This document shows positions 6,200 to 12,003 of a stretch of 41,679 nucleotides of DNA, piece after piece. Every line of letters begins with the position of its first letter. Positions within the stretch are counted from its first letter, which is position 1. Under the pieces are notes generated by a model. It ran no database searches. It saw only the letters and a list, made by a program, of their open reading frames with translations, and was not told the DNA's origin. The stretch is from positions 1-41,679 of IMG/VR virus record IMGVR_UViG_3300045283_000101; one strand, 5' to 3'. This DNA comes from a virus. Position numbers and translations under genes: made by a program.

Positions 6200-6242
6200 T
6201 CCTGATGGCGGTGTTTATCGTCCGCACCGAACGACGCCCCGG
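6200..6242. repeat. Direct repeat of the integrase 5' end, copy 2
   Basis: This copy includes the functional integrase start. The two mismatches to 5810-5852 are at 6213 and 6234. The unequal halves beyond the repeat, with full integrase here and an early stop in copy 1, show which copy is intact. Confidence 0.9.
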
Positions 6243-7215
6243 CATCATCCGATTCGTGGTCAGGTGGCAGCAGACAAGTCTCCACCGCCAGGTGCATCTC
6301 GGCAGCTTCAAAACAAAGACGGAGGCAGAACTCAGGAAGCAGTGGGCGGAGCGCGAGCTCGCCGCCGGCCGCACCCCGGATCGGACGGTGATCGGTGGCG
6401 CGACGCATCGCCGCCTCGTGCGAGACGTGGTGAGCGAGTGGTTGGAGACGCGGCGTGCGGATATGCGGCCTGCGAGCCTCGAGTCGATCACCGACCGGAC
6501 ACGCCCCGTCGTCGACCTGCTCGGGCATCTCGACGCGTCCGAGGTCAGCCCGCGTGACGTTCAGACGATGATCCTCGCGTTGAAGGATCGTGGCGAGGCG
6601 AATCGCACCATCCGTGGCCGGGTAAGCGTGCTGCGGATGGTGCTCGACTATGCCGGCATCGACCCGAACCCCGTCGACGCACGCAGCGTCAAGAAGCCGC
6701 CGAGTACCGGGAAGCGCGTCACGATCCCGACACCCGACGAAGAAGACCTGATCCTGTCCAGGCTGAACGCGGAGCATCGTGCGATCGTCGAATTCATCGG
6801 CGCCACGGGACTCAGGATCAGCGAGGCGGTGAACCTGTCGTGGAGCGACGTCGACCTCGAGCATGAAGCGATCCGCGTGCAGGCGTCCAAGACGGAGGCG
6901 GGTGAACGATGGGTGCAGAGCGAACCCGACGCACCGTTCACCCTCCCTGAGCGGCCCGAGGGTGCGCAGGATTGGCAACGCGTGTTCCCCGTTGCGAGTC
7001 GCGGCGCTGTCGGACAGGGCATCCTCCGCGCCTGCCGCGGAAAGCAATGCGACGAGGCGACGCGGACGTTCGGTCCCCACTCTTGGCGACATCTCCACGC
7101 GAGCCGGTGTTTGCGGAACGGGATGGACGTCGTCCGCGTCGCAGCTCGCCTCGGCCACTCCAACCCACAAATCACGTTGCGGGTTTATGCGCACATCTTG
7201 GTCCCGAGGCGTTAG
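6205..7215 (+). CDS. int: Tyrosine site-specific integrase
   Basis: The 336-aa product carries an arm-type N-terminal domain (1-60), a core-binding SAM-like domain (about 70-150) and a catalytic domain with the expected residues: Arg204 (GLRISEA), a probable Lys229, His292 and Arg295 (HSWRH), His318 (LGHSN) and nucleophile Tyr328 (RVYAH). It would integrate the phage into the host chromosome, so the phage is temperate. I chose ATG 6205 because GAGG lies seven bases upstream; a TTG at 6190 is the alternative. The stop overlaps the stop of the convergent gene. An excisionase-like gene lies 280 nt away. Confidence 0.96.
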   Translation: MAVFIVRTERRPGIIRFVVRWQQTSLHRQVHLGSFKTKTEAELRKQWAERELAAGRTPDRTVIGGATHRRLVRDVVSEWLETRRADMRPASLESITDRTRPVVDLLGHLDASEVSPRDVQTMILALKDRGEANRTIRGRVSVLRMVLDYAGIDPNPVDARSVKKPPSTGKRVTIPTPDEEDLILSRLNAEHRAIVEFIGATGLRISEAVNLSWSDVDLEHEAIRVQASKTEAGERWVQSEPDAPFTLPERPEGAQDWQRVFPVASRGAVGQGILRACRGKQCDEATRTFGPHSWRHLHASRCLRNGMDVVRVAARLGHSNPQITLRVYAHILVPRR

Positions 7216-7499
7216 CACGACGGCTCCGCGAACGCGAACACCGGCACTACCTCGCCGCCCATATCGACGTGGACGGTGCAGATGTCGAACAGGCCGAACG
7301 CGGCCCAGTCGCACCCGCCCAGGCTTCGATCGACGCGGCCGATACACTCCTGCACGGCGCGCTGAGGGTCGACGCCGGCACGCTGGAAGTCGGCAGGAGA
7401 CGCCGCATTGCCGCAATTCGGGCAGACGAACCGACAGTCGAGCTTGCCGCGCACAGCCATGTCGGACTGCCAGTCGGCAAGCGGGGTACTGACGGTCAT
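7212..7499 (-). CDS. VVA0879-like phage protein with zinc ribbon
   Basis: The 95-aa product has FVCPNCGNAASPADF, then a conserved-looking segment VQECIGRVDRSLGGCDWAAF ending GLFDICTVHVD. This arrangement of a CxxC, a GVDP turn, ECIGR and GCDWAAFGLF matches small proteins annotated as VVA0879 family in many phages, whose function is unknown. Four Cys in two pairs could bind a metal. The ATG at 7499 overlaps the excisionase stop as ATGA. It is the last gene of the 11385-7212 operon. Confidence 0.7.
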   Translation of the reverse strand: MTVSTPLADWQSDMAVRGKLDCRFVCPNCGNAASPADFQRAGVDPQRAVQECIGRVDRSLGGCDWAAFGLFDICTVHVDMGGEVVPVFAFAEPSC

Positions 7500-7690
7500 G
7501 TCTGCCTCGTTGTCGTTCCGAGGCCGAGCGCTCGCTCGAAATCCGAGCGCCTGACGAACACGCGCCGCACACCAGGCGGCTTCACCACGTCGCACTGCCG
7601 CATAATCCGCATGACGGTCGACTTCGGCAGGCCGGTCTCTTCGCAGGCCATGCGTACATCGATGAGGGGAGGGATGACGCGCTTCGTCAC
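7496..7690 (-). CDS. xis: Excisionase-like MerR-type HTH protein
   Basis: This 64-aa protein is a single winged-helix/HTH_17 domain: LIDVRMACEETGLPKSTVMR followed by a VRRVFVRRSDFERAL wing. Size, basic charge and position 280 nt from the integrase fit a directionality factor that bends attachment-site DNA and favours excision. It is expressed from the early operon, away from the integrase, as expected if excision belongs to induction. A plain transcription regulator is the alternative. Confidence 0.72.
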   Translation of the reverse strand: MTKRVIPPLIDVRMACEETGLPKSTVMRIMRQCDVVKPPGVRRVFVRRSDFERALGLGTTTRQT

Positions 7691-8010
7691 GACCCATCCT
7701 TCGCGGCGACCACCGTGAGCGCGGGGAACTCGTGGCCGTCGAGTGGTTCGCTAAGAGACGCGAATCCCACGTCCTCGGCTTCCAGTTCAGTCGGACTCGC
7801 GGAGTAAACGACGGACTCGATCACGTCGTATCCGGCGTCGCGGAGGAGGACGGCGAGATCAGCGAGCGGCAAGTCGCGGAGCCATCCGAGGATCGCTTCG
7901 GCGATGTAGTCCTCCGCACCAGCAGCCCGATCTGACTTCAGCCACTCCTCACGAGCCAGAAACGCAACGTGGGCGATGGCGTCGCGGGCGGTAGGCGGGT
8001 CGCCGGTCAC
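7687..8010 (-). CDS. Hypothetical protein, paralogue of the 4867-5217 product
   Basis: The 107-aa product shares the order helix, (L/R)PLA(D/E)xAxxxRxxGYDV and acidic/valine-rich tail with the 116-aa protein at 4867-5217. The match is clearest in LPLADLAVLLRDAGYDV (about residues 50-66). The start overlaps the preceding stop as ATGA and the end overlaps the excisionase start. No known domain recognised. Confidence 0.65.
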   Translation of the reverse strand: MTGDPPTARDAIAHVAFLAREEWLKSDRAAGAEDYIAEAILGWLRDLPLADLAVLLRDAGYDVIESVVYSASPTELEAEDVGFASLSEPLDGHEFPALTVVAAKDGS

Positions 8011-8216
8011 GATGCGTCTCGTGGTGTGCGTTCCCGGCGGAGATTCCCGATCACGTCATCCAGGATCCGCACGGAATCCTCGAGGTCGATCGCGTGCTGC
8101 CGATCATGCTGATCAGTGCCGCGCCGGCGATAATAAAAGGCTTGCTGGTCGCACCAGTCGCGGAGCGTGGCGAGTTGCGCGACCTGCTCGTCTTTGCTGG
8201 TCATCTTGAGCGTCAC
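8007..8216 (-). CDS. Small hypothetical helical protein
   Basis: The 69-aa product starts at a GTG (8216) that overlaps the previous stop as GTGA; an ATG four codons later is the alternative. It is polar and helical (TLRDWCDQQAFYYRRRGTD, then DLEDSVRILDDVIGNLRRE). It has one Cys and a basic middle, so nucleic-acid contact is possible. No family recognised. Confidence 0.55.
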   Translation of the reverse strand: MTLKMTSKDEQVAQLATLRDWCDQQAFYYRRRGTDQHDRQHAIDLEDSVRILDDVIGNLRRERTPRDAS

Positions 8217-8314
8217 GGCCAAACCCTTCCTAGAACGATGCCGACCAGCACCCCGGCGACGAACACGGCGTAGATGCTGATCCACAACCCATCAACAGCG
8301 TCACGCAGCTTCAT
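8213..8314 (-). CDS. 33-aa single-pass membrane peptide
   Basis: The product MKLRDAVDGLWISIYAVFVA-GVLVGIVLGRVWP has one hydrophobic segment (about residues 11-29) after a short charged head. It starts at an ATG (8314) overlapping the previous stop and ends in overlap with the next start. The reading frame is supported by the overlaps and by G/C-rich third positions. The role is unknown; small membrane peptides in early phage operons often alter host membrane processes or exclusion. Confidence 0.5.
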   Translation of the reverse strand: MKLRDAVDGLWISIYAVFVAGVLVGIVLGRVWP

Positions 8315-8436
8315 GACGGCGCCTCGTCGAGCATCTTCTTGATCGCGGCGCGTTCGTCGCGGATGCCGCGAACGACGTAGCCGGCCAGGAACCACGTCAC
8401 CATCAGGATCGTGTCCCACGCCAGGTTCAGCATCAT
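8311..8436 (-). CDS. 41-aa membrane peptide
   Basis: The product begins MMLNLAWDTILMVTWFLAGY and ends in a charged tail (RDERAAIKKMLDEAPS). One transmembrane segment covers about residues 3-22. I chose the ATG at 8436 because it overlaps the exonuclease stop as ATGA and has GGTGGG just upstream. A start at 8511 would add a second hydrophobic segment (66 aa) but overlap the exonuclease by 79 nt. Together with the 33-aa gene it forms a pair of tiny membrane proteins. Confidence 0.5.
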   Translation of the reverse strand: MMLNLAWDTILMVTWFLAGYVVRGIRDERAAIKKMLDEAPS

Positions 8437-9302
8437 GCTTCCCACCACGAACACGACGGCCGGTACGAGCAGTACGAGCACGCCCAGGGATGCGCCAACG
8501 CGCCAGGCCACGGATCATCCGGCCCATACAACGCATAGAACGACGCCAGCTGGTTCGCGAGCTGCACCACGTACGCGTCGATCATCCGGCTCGCCGCCTG
8601 CCACAACACCAGGTAAGGATCCGTCAACGGCGTGAACACCGCCGGCCGCTGCGTCTTCGCGCTCACGTGCCACTCGAGCGGCTTACAGAGCTCCGCGCTA
8701 TAGATACGTCCCTGCACCACCCAATCCGGCTTCGGCTTCGACTCGCGCCGCTTGCTGGTCTTCCGCTCGATCACCTTCTGCTGCGTCACCACATCGACGT
8801 ACCCGATCACCGGTACCGGTACTCCGGCGACGCGACGCTCGAACTTGTGCTCCACCGCCACCGGGCTGATGCTCGGACTGACCTGCTCGTGATACACCTT
8901 CACAAGCGCCGCAGCCTTCGTCTTCAAATCGCCGGGCTTGTCGTCGTCCCAGTCGACTTCCGATGATCCGCCGCACTCATCGATCGCAGCCGTCCACGCA
9001 TCCGAGAAGAAGTCGAGCGTGTCCGAACTCGACGGGAGTCTGCCGCTGAGGAGCTTTTGTTCGAGGCCCCACCCGACGGCCTTGTGATCGGCGGCGCCCC
9101 AGACCAGTGCGCCGGCTGGGCGACTCTTCTCGCCCTTCAGGTAGCGGCGCCGAAACTGCTCCGGACACCGGTCAAGCATCCCCAGGCTCGTCGCGCTGAG
9201 ATGCTTGATGACCGTTGGCCACGCTGCTGCGTCGACACCTCGCAGCGGCGGACGCATCGCATCCTCGAGCGTGATGATCACCGGCTTTGCGGCAACAGCC
9301 AT
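8433..9302 (-). CDS. Cas4/RecB-like PD-(D/E)xK exonuclease with Fe-S cysteines
   Basis: The 289-aa product has the nuclease core GYVDVV (Asp170) and VIERKTSK (Glu179, Lys181), plus an upstream CPEQFRRRYLKG segment (Cys46) and a C-terminal CSYC-x5-C (275, 278, 284). Four such cysteines form an iron-sulphur clamp in Cas4, AddB and related phage exonucleases. It would resect DNA ends for phage recombination or replication, with the SSB-like protein encoded just upstream. The ATG at 9302 follows a GGAGG; a GTG at 9305 is the alternative. It is not part of a CRISPR locus. Confidence 0.85.
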   Translation of the reverse strand: MAVAAKPVIITLEDAMRPPLRGVDAAAWPTVIKHLSATSLGMLDRCPEQFRRRYLKGEKSRPAGALVWGAADHKAVGWGLEQKLLSGRLPSSSDTLDFFSDAWTAAIDECGGSSEVDWDDDKPGDLKTKAAALVKVYHEQVSPSISPVAVEHKFERRVAGVPVPVIGYVDVVTQQKVIERKTSKRRESKPKPDWVVQGRIYSAELCKPLEWHVSAKTQRPAVFTPLTDPYLVLWQAASRMIDAYVVQLANQLASFYALYGPDDPWPGALAHPWACSYCSYRPSCSWWEA

Positions 9303-9469
9303 CACGCCTCCACATCATCGTCGGCGTCGGCCTGTACCGGATCATCGTCCACCTGATCCACGAACCGCTGCCAGCGCGCATCTTCGTAGCTGCAGCGCGC
9401 GGTCCGATCATCCTCCGCGCGCGAGTATTCCTGCTCCCACCGCCACTGATCCCAATCGATACGCATCAT
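9302..9469 (-). CDS. Small acidic Trp-rich hypothetical protein
   Basis: The 55-aa product begins MMRIDWDQWRWEQEYSRAED and ends in a run of Asp and Glu. It has five Trp within 55 residues. The start overlaps the HNH gene stop as ATGATG, and its TGA overlaps the exonuclease ATG. The acidic character would suit a nucleic-acid mimic or nuclease partner, but this is only a guess from composition. Confidence 0.55.
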   Translation of the reverse strand: MMRIDWDQWRWEQEYSRAEDDRTARCSYEDARWQRFVDQVDDDPVQADADDDVEA

Positions 9470-9840
9470 GCTGTGATCTCCTTGTGATGCTCGCGGACGT
9501 GGCACGACTGGCAAAGCCAGACGACGTCCAGCGGCTTCGTGTAGTCCTCGTGGTGCGCTTCGATGCGATCAGCCGATCCGCAGCGCGCACACGGATCGGG
9601 GGTAACTTTCCCTCTCCGGACGAGTTGCCTGATTTTCCTCCGCGCCGCGAACTTCATGCGGACGGCGGGTTCTTCGTATCGGCGCCGGTCGTACTCGCGG
9701 AGTTCGTCGCCGGCTTCCTGCCTGCGCTTCTTGACAGACGCCGCGGCGTAGCCAGGTCGAAGCGCATACCAGCTCCGCATGTAGATGCGGTGCTTGCATT
9801 TCGCGCACTCTCCGCACAGGCAGGAAGCCGGTCGTCCCAT
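9466..9840 (-). CDS. HNH-type endonuclease with N-terminal zinc cluster
   Basis: The 124-aa product has an N-terminal CLCGECAKC cluster, a basic helical middle and a C-terminal CARCGSADRIEAHHEDYTKP ... LCQSCHVREHHKE module. CxxC pairs with the HHEDY centre are typical of HNH nucleases annotated in many phage early operons. It may nick or cut DNA in recombination or act as a homing enzyme. The TGA of the SSB-like gene overlaps the ATG at 9840. Confidence 0.8.
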   Translation of the reverse strand: MGRPASCLCGECAKCKHRIYMRSWYALRPGYAAASVKKRRQEAGDELREYDRRRYEEPAVRMKFAARRKIRQLVRRGKVTPDPCARCGSADRIEAHHEDYTKPLDVVWLCQSCHVREHHKEITA

Positions 9841-10370
9841 CAGATGGTGACCCGGAACGTGTCGTCGTTGGCAAACGGAATGTCCCGATCGCTCTCGGGC
9901 TGCGGAGTCGCGTCGCCGTCGCCGTTCTGCGAGACTGGCTGCGGGTTCTCGTCGCGGACACCACGAATCTTGAAGTACGTGTGGCCCGACTTGGTCGGCA
10001 ACGCGTGCAGGAAGCACGGTCCGACGAAGCTGTTCTCCTCCACCGCGACGGCCTTCAGGATCTTCGCCATCTGATCCTTCCGGTCATCATTCGCACCGAA
10101 CGCGAGCGTCCACAACTCCGCGTTCTTCGCCCAGCCCGGCGCGGTCAGCGTGATCCTGGATCCGTCCTGCAGCGCGGTCGTCTTCCCGGGTGCGCCGAAC
10201 CGGATCACGTAGAACGTCTGCGGATCGAACTGGCCGGTCCGCTCGACGGTGCCGCCGACGATGAAGAACGGGTGCTGGTTCTCCACCAGCTCCTTCTTGC
10301 CGTCCGCGTCGATGAACGGCGGGAGGTCTCCTGCGCCGCCGTCGGCGCCGATGTCCTGGAGTGTGGTCAT
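9840..10370 (-). CDS. Putative single-stranded DNA-binding protein
   Basis: The 176-aa product has a strand-rich core (FFIVGGTVERTGQF, FYVIRFG, RITLTAPGW, HTYFKIRGVRD) consistent with an OB-fold, then a Pro/Gln/Asp-rich flexible tail containing ESDRDIPF. Bacterial SSBs carry an acidic tail ending in DIPF that recruits partners; here the motif is followed by another ten residues. Its place ahead of HNH and exonuclease genes fits a recombination set. The fold is inferred from the pattern and not proven. A duplicated leader sits in front of the start. Confidence 0.5.
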   Translation of the reverse strand: MTTLQDIGADGGAGDLPPFIDADGKKELVENQHPFFIVGGTVERTGQFDPQTFYVIRFGAPGKTTALQDGSRITLTAPGWAKNAELWTLAFGANDDRKDQMAKILKAVAVEENSFVGPCFLHALPTKSGHTYFKIRGVRDENPQPVSQNGDGDATPQPESDRDIPFANDDTFRVTI

Positions 10371-10399
10371 GGCCTTGGTGCCTCCTTGGCTTCGTGGCC
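10368..10399 (-). promoter_or_regulatory. Duplicated translation leader, copy before the SSB-like gene
   Basis: The 32 nt spanning the start codon and its upstream region match 10690-10722 except for a one-base gap. On the - strand it contains AAGGAGG, then ten bases, then ATG, flanked by GGCC on both sides. The copy gives the SSB-like gene its own strong ribosome site, unlike most genes here, which rely on overlap. Confidence 0.8.
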
Positions 10400-10407
10400 T
10401 AGTTGGG

Positions 10408-10692
10408 TTAGTAGTCGACGTGTTCGAGGTCTTCGAGCGTGAGAATCGTCAGGCGACGAACCACAGCCACGGTCGCGGTGGTGCGACGCAAGTCCGCCTG
10501 CGCGTCGTAGTTGCTGAGTCCCTCGGCCGCCACAACTGCGCTATCGAGTTTCCTGCCGGCAGTGGTGAGCTCGGCCATTACCTTCTTGAGCAACCGGTGC
10601 GCGTCGTTGATGGACGCGACGAGATCGGAGCGCGTGACGATGTCGGCTTCCTCGCCACGGATCCGGATCAGGTCTTCAGGGGTCAGAGTCAT
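10408..10692 (-). CDS. Helical hypothetical protein sharing a leader with the SSB-like gene
   Basis: The 94-aa product begins MTLTPEDLIRIRGEEADIVT and has a long central helix (ASINDAHRLLKKVMAELTTA) and a basic/valine C-terminal part. A GGAGG ribosome site lies ten bases upstream of the ATG at 10692, within the duplicated leader. No family is recognised. The shared leader suggests expression at a level similar to the SSB-like protein. Confidence 0.65.
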   Translation of the reverse strand: MTLTPEDLIRIRGEEADIVTRSDLVASINDAHRLLKKVMAELTTAGRKLDSAVVAAEGLSNYDAQADLRRTTATVAVVRRLTILTLEDLEHVDY

Positions 10693-10722
10693 GGCCTTGG
10701 TGCCTCCTTGGGCTTCGTGGCC
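10690..10722 (-). promoter_or_regulatory. Duplicated translation leader, copy before the 94-aa gene
   Basis: This is the partner of 10368-10399. It reads AAGGAGG, a ten-base spacer and ATG, and has one extra base in the upstream part. Confidence 0.8.
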
Positions 10723-10735
10723 GGTGATGGAGGTG

Positions 10736-10819
10736 CTAGCCGCCTACGTAGCGGGGTGCTGCTGTCAACAGGAACAGGGCGAGCATCAGCAACAGGTACA
10801 GCGCGAAGCGCAGTTGCAC
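10736..10819 (-). CDS. 27-aa membrane peptide
   Basis: A GTG at 10819 with GGAAGG upstream opens a 27-codon frame beginning MQLRFALYLLLMLALFLLTA and ending in APRYVGG. Almost every codon ends in G or C (CTG, CGC, TTC, GCG), a strong coding sign in this genome. It is a single hydrophobic helix. A competing 55-codon frame (10689-10856) overlaps both neighbours neatly but loses the third-position bias in exactly this stretch. Function unknown. Confidence 0.5.
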   Translation of the reverse strand: MQLRFALYLLLMLALFLLTAAPRYVGG

Positions 10820-10855
10820 GGATCAGCCTTCCGTCGGCGTCGATGAGCGTCGGCA

Positions 10856-11044
10856 TCAGGAGCGCCGAAGAGGTGAGGTGGGCGGCAGCGGGGCTGCTAG
10901 CCCGCGTCGCCAGGACGCGTGATCTCCCGATGCCCTCGGAAGGTCGCCGCCGCCCACCATTCTCCGGATCGCATCTGCCGCACCCGGCGGATACGTCCGG
11001 CCAGCCGTCGCGGCAAGCCGCGCCAGGCTGAAGGTTGTCGTCAT
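10856..11044 (-). CDS. Small basic hypothetical protein after the XRE regulator
   Basis: The 62-aa product starts at the ATG (11044) overlapping the regulator's stop. It begins MTTTFSLARLAATAGRTYPP and is Arg- and Pro-rich toward the end. Third-position GC is high through most of the frame. No domain recognised; a small DNA-contacting or unstructured protein is possible. Confidence 0.5.
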   Translation of the reverse strand: MTTTFSLARLAATAGRTYPPGAADAIRRMVGGGDLPRASGDHASWRRGLAAPLPPTSPLRRS

Positions 11045-11385
11045 ACCGCGCGTCGGCAGGCGCCGGCGTAGTCGGTGCTGACGATGTACTGACGCTTGCG
11101 CGCGGCCGTCGCGCGATGCTCCCCGTCGAGCTTCGCCAGCAGGCGAACGGCCTCGAGCACGACGGGGTGAGGCTCAGGGGAGGGCAGCGCCTCCGTGAAG
11201 AACTCGACCGGATGGCCGGTCGCGGCTGCGATCCGCTCGATGCTCTCGAGGTTCGGCGTCATCACGCCGCGTTCCCACTTGCTTGGAGTCAGGGCGCTGA
11301 CTCCGACCAGGCGCGCGAAGGCCTCCTGCGTGAGCCTCCCGCGAGCTGCTCGGACGCGCGTCCCGATCGTGTCGGTGCTCTGCAT
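11041..11385 (-). CDS. XRE-family HTH regulator at the head of the early operon
   Basis: The 114-aa product has a classic HTH at about residues 8-62 (VRAARGRLTQEAFARLVGVS, then SKWERGVMTPNLESIERIA) and a short C-terminal region, too small for a peptidase-type CI. It is read from a leaderless promoter that overlaps two operators, so it is probably autoregulated. As the first gene of the leftward early operon it could be the Cro-like protein, with the rightward gene at 11470 as the repressor. The roles may be reversed; the sequence does not settle it. Confidence 0.85.
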   Translation of the reverse strand: MQSTDTIGTRVRAARGRLTQEAFARLVGVSALTPSKWERGVMTPNLESIERIAAATGHPVEFFTEALPSPEPHPVVLEAVRLLAKLDGEHRATAARKRQYIVSTDYAGACRRAV

Positions 11386-11392
11386 GTAGTCA

Positions 11393-11402
11393 AGGCTAGT
11401 CG
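11393..11402. promoter_or_regulatory. Operator 1 (degenerate dyad)
   Basis: The sequence aggCTAGTCG retains the right half and centre of the CGACTAGTCG dyad. Its centre is at 11397/11398, 18 bp from operator 2, over the -10 box of the leftward promoter. Confidence 0.6.
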
Positions 11403-11410
11403 TTTAGCCG

Positions 11411-11420
11411 CGACTAGTCA
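11411..11420. promoter_or_regulatory. Operator 2 (near-perfect dyad)
   Basis: CGACTAGTCa matches nine of ten positions of the palindrome CGACTAGTCG. It overlaps the -35 box of the leftward promoter. Its centre is 35 bp from that of operator 3. Confidence 0.7.
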
Positions 11421-11444
11421 ACCATCAGCGACCATTGCGTGTCT

Positions 11445-11456
11445 GCGACTAGTCGC
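11445..11456. promoter_or_regulatory. Operator 3 (perfect 12-bp palindrome)
   Basis: GCGACTAGTCGC is a perfect 12-bp inverted repeat. It lies 13 bp before the GTG of the rightward XRE gene, where it could control that gene's promoter. I see no clear -35/-10 pair for rightward reading. Confidence 0.75.
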
Positions 11457-11469
11457 GCACCTTTCGGAG

Positions 11470-11814
11470 GTGGCCAGCACCCGCACGCCGACAGCGCTCG
11501 CGATCCGCGCCTACCGCGGCCGCAGCAAGCAGAAGGAAATCGCCGCCCGCGTCGGCGTCGACAGCCAGACGATCAGCCGGTGGGAACGCGGCATCAGCGA
11601 ACCCGGCCAGGAGAACCGCGAACGGCTACTCGAGCTCGGCGTCGAGTTGCCGGCTATCATCGAGCCGGCGGCGGAGATCGATCGTCTCGAGCGAATCGAG
11701 GCGACGCTGGAGCGGATCGAGCTCGCCGTCACCACGTTGCGCGATGAGCTACGCGAGCGACCTGCAAAAGGTCACGCAGGACGCGAACGAAGGCGTGCCA
11801 CCCGGAGCGGGTGA
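11470..11814 (+). CDS. Second XRE-family HTH regulator with C-terminal coiled coil
   Basis: The 114-aa product has an HTH (about residues 10-55: SKQKEIAARVGVDSQTISRW, then ERGISEPGQENRERLLEL) followed by a helical coil (EIDRLERIEATLERIELAV) that probably mediates dimers. It is the only gene in its direction here and ends seven bases before a convergent gene. A monocistronic regulator divergent from the early operon is the usual place for a lysogeny repressor. The start is a GTG at 11470; GGAG directly touches it, so a leaderless or near-leaderless message is likely. Confidence 0.82.
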   Translation: MASTRTPTALAIRAYRGRSKQKEIAARVGVDSQTISRWERGISEPGQENRERLLELGVELPAIIEPAAEIDRLERIEATLERIELAVTTLRDELRERPAKGHAGRERRRATRSG

Positions 11815-11821
11815 TGTACCG

Positions 11822-12001
11822 CTAGCCGCTCGTCTCGTCAGCCGCGAGGCGCAGTTCCGTGATCGTCTTCTTGACGCGCTCGTCGGAGCGTCGCGCGTCG
11901 CCTTCCGATGCGAGGCGACGCGCTTCTTCCAGATCGCTGGCCCACCGGGCGAGCATCACGATCGGAACGAGGACGCTCTTCTCCGTACCGCGGCGCGCCA
12001 C
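11822..12001 (-). CDS. Small helical hypothetical protein ending the late operon
   Basis: The 59-aa product (GTG start at 12001) begins MARRGTEKSVLVPIVMLARW and continues as a charged helix (ASDLEEARRLASEGDARRSD). Two earlier GTGs at 12010 and 12013 are alternatives that overlap the previous stop. It is the last leftward gene before the regulatory region and converges with the XRE gene. The hydrophobic N-terminus may touch the membrane. Function unknown. Confidence 0.5.
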   Translation of the reverse strand: MARRGTEKSVLVPIVMLARWASDLEEARRLASEGDARRSDERVKKTITELRLAADETSG

Positions 12002-12003
12002 GA

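Larger units (their letters stand above)
11393..11421 (-). promoter_or_regulatory. Leftward leaderless promoter for the XRE/early operon
   Basis: On the - strand TTGACT (11421-11416) and TAGCCT (11398-11393) are separated by exactly 17 bp. TAGCCT fits the TAnnnT -10 pattern. The usual distance puts the transcription start at or next to the A of the ATG at 11385, so the message would be leaderless. The -35 overlaps operator 2 and the -10 overlaps operator 1, so bound repressor would block polymerase directly. Confidence 0.7.

Noticed and set aside
7216-7499. Possible tRNA-derived attachment site next to the integrase
   Set aside because: No cloverleaf or T-loop-like sequence was found near int; the attachment core remains unidentified.
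8433-9302. Cas4-like protein as evidence of a CRISPR system
   Set aside because: No repeat-spacer array and no other cas gene is present; such exonucleases are common in phage recombination modules.
10689-10856. 55-aa - strand frame overlapping both neighbours
   Set aside because: The overlaps are attractive, but codon bias collapses where the 27-codon membrane frame has its strongest bias; kept as an alternative only.
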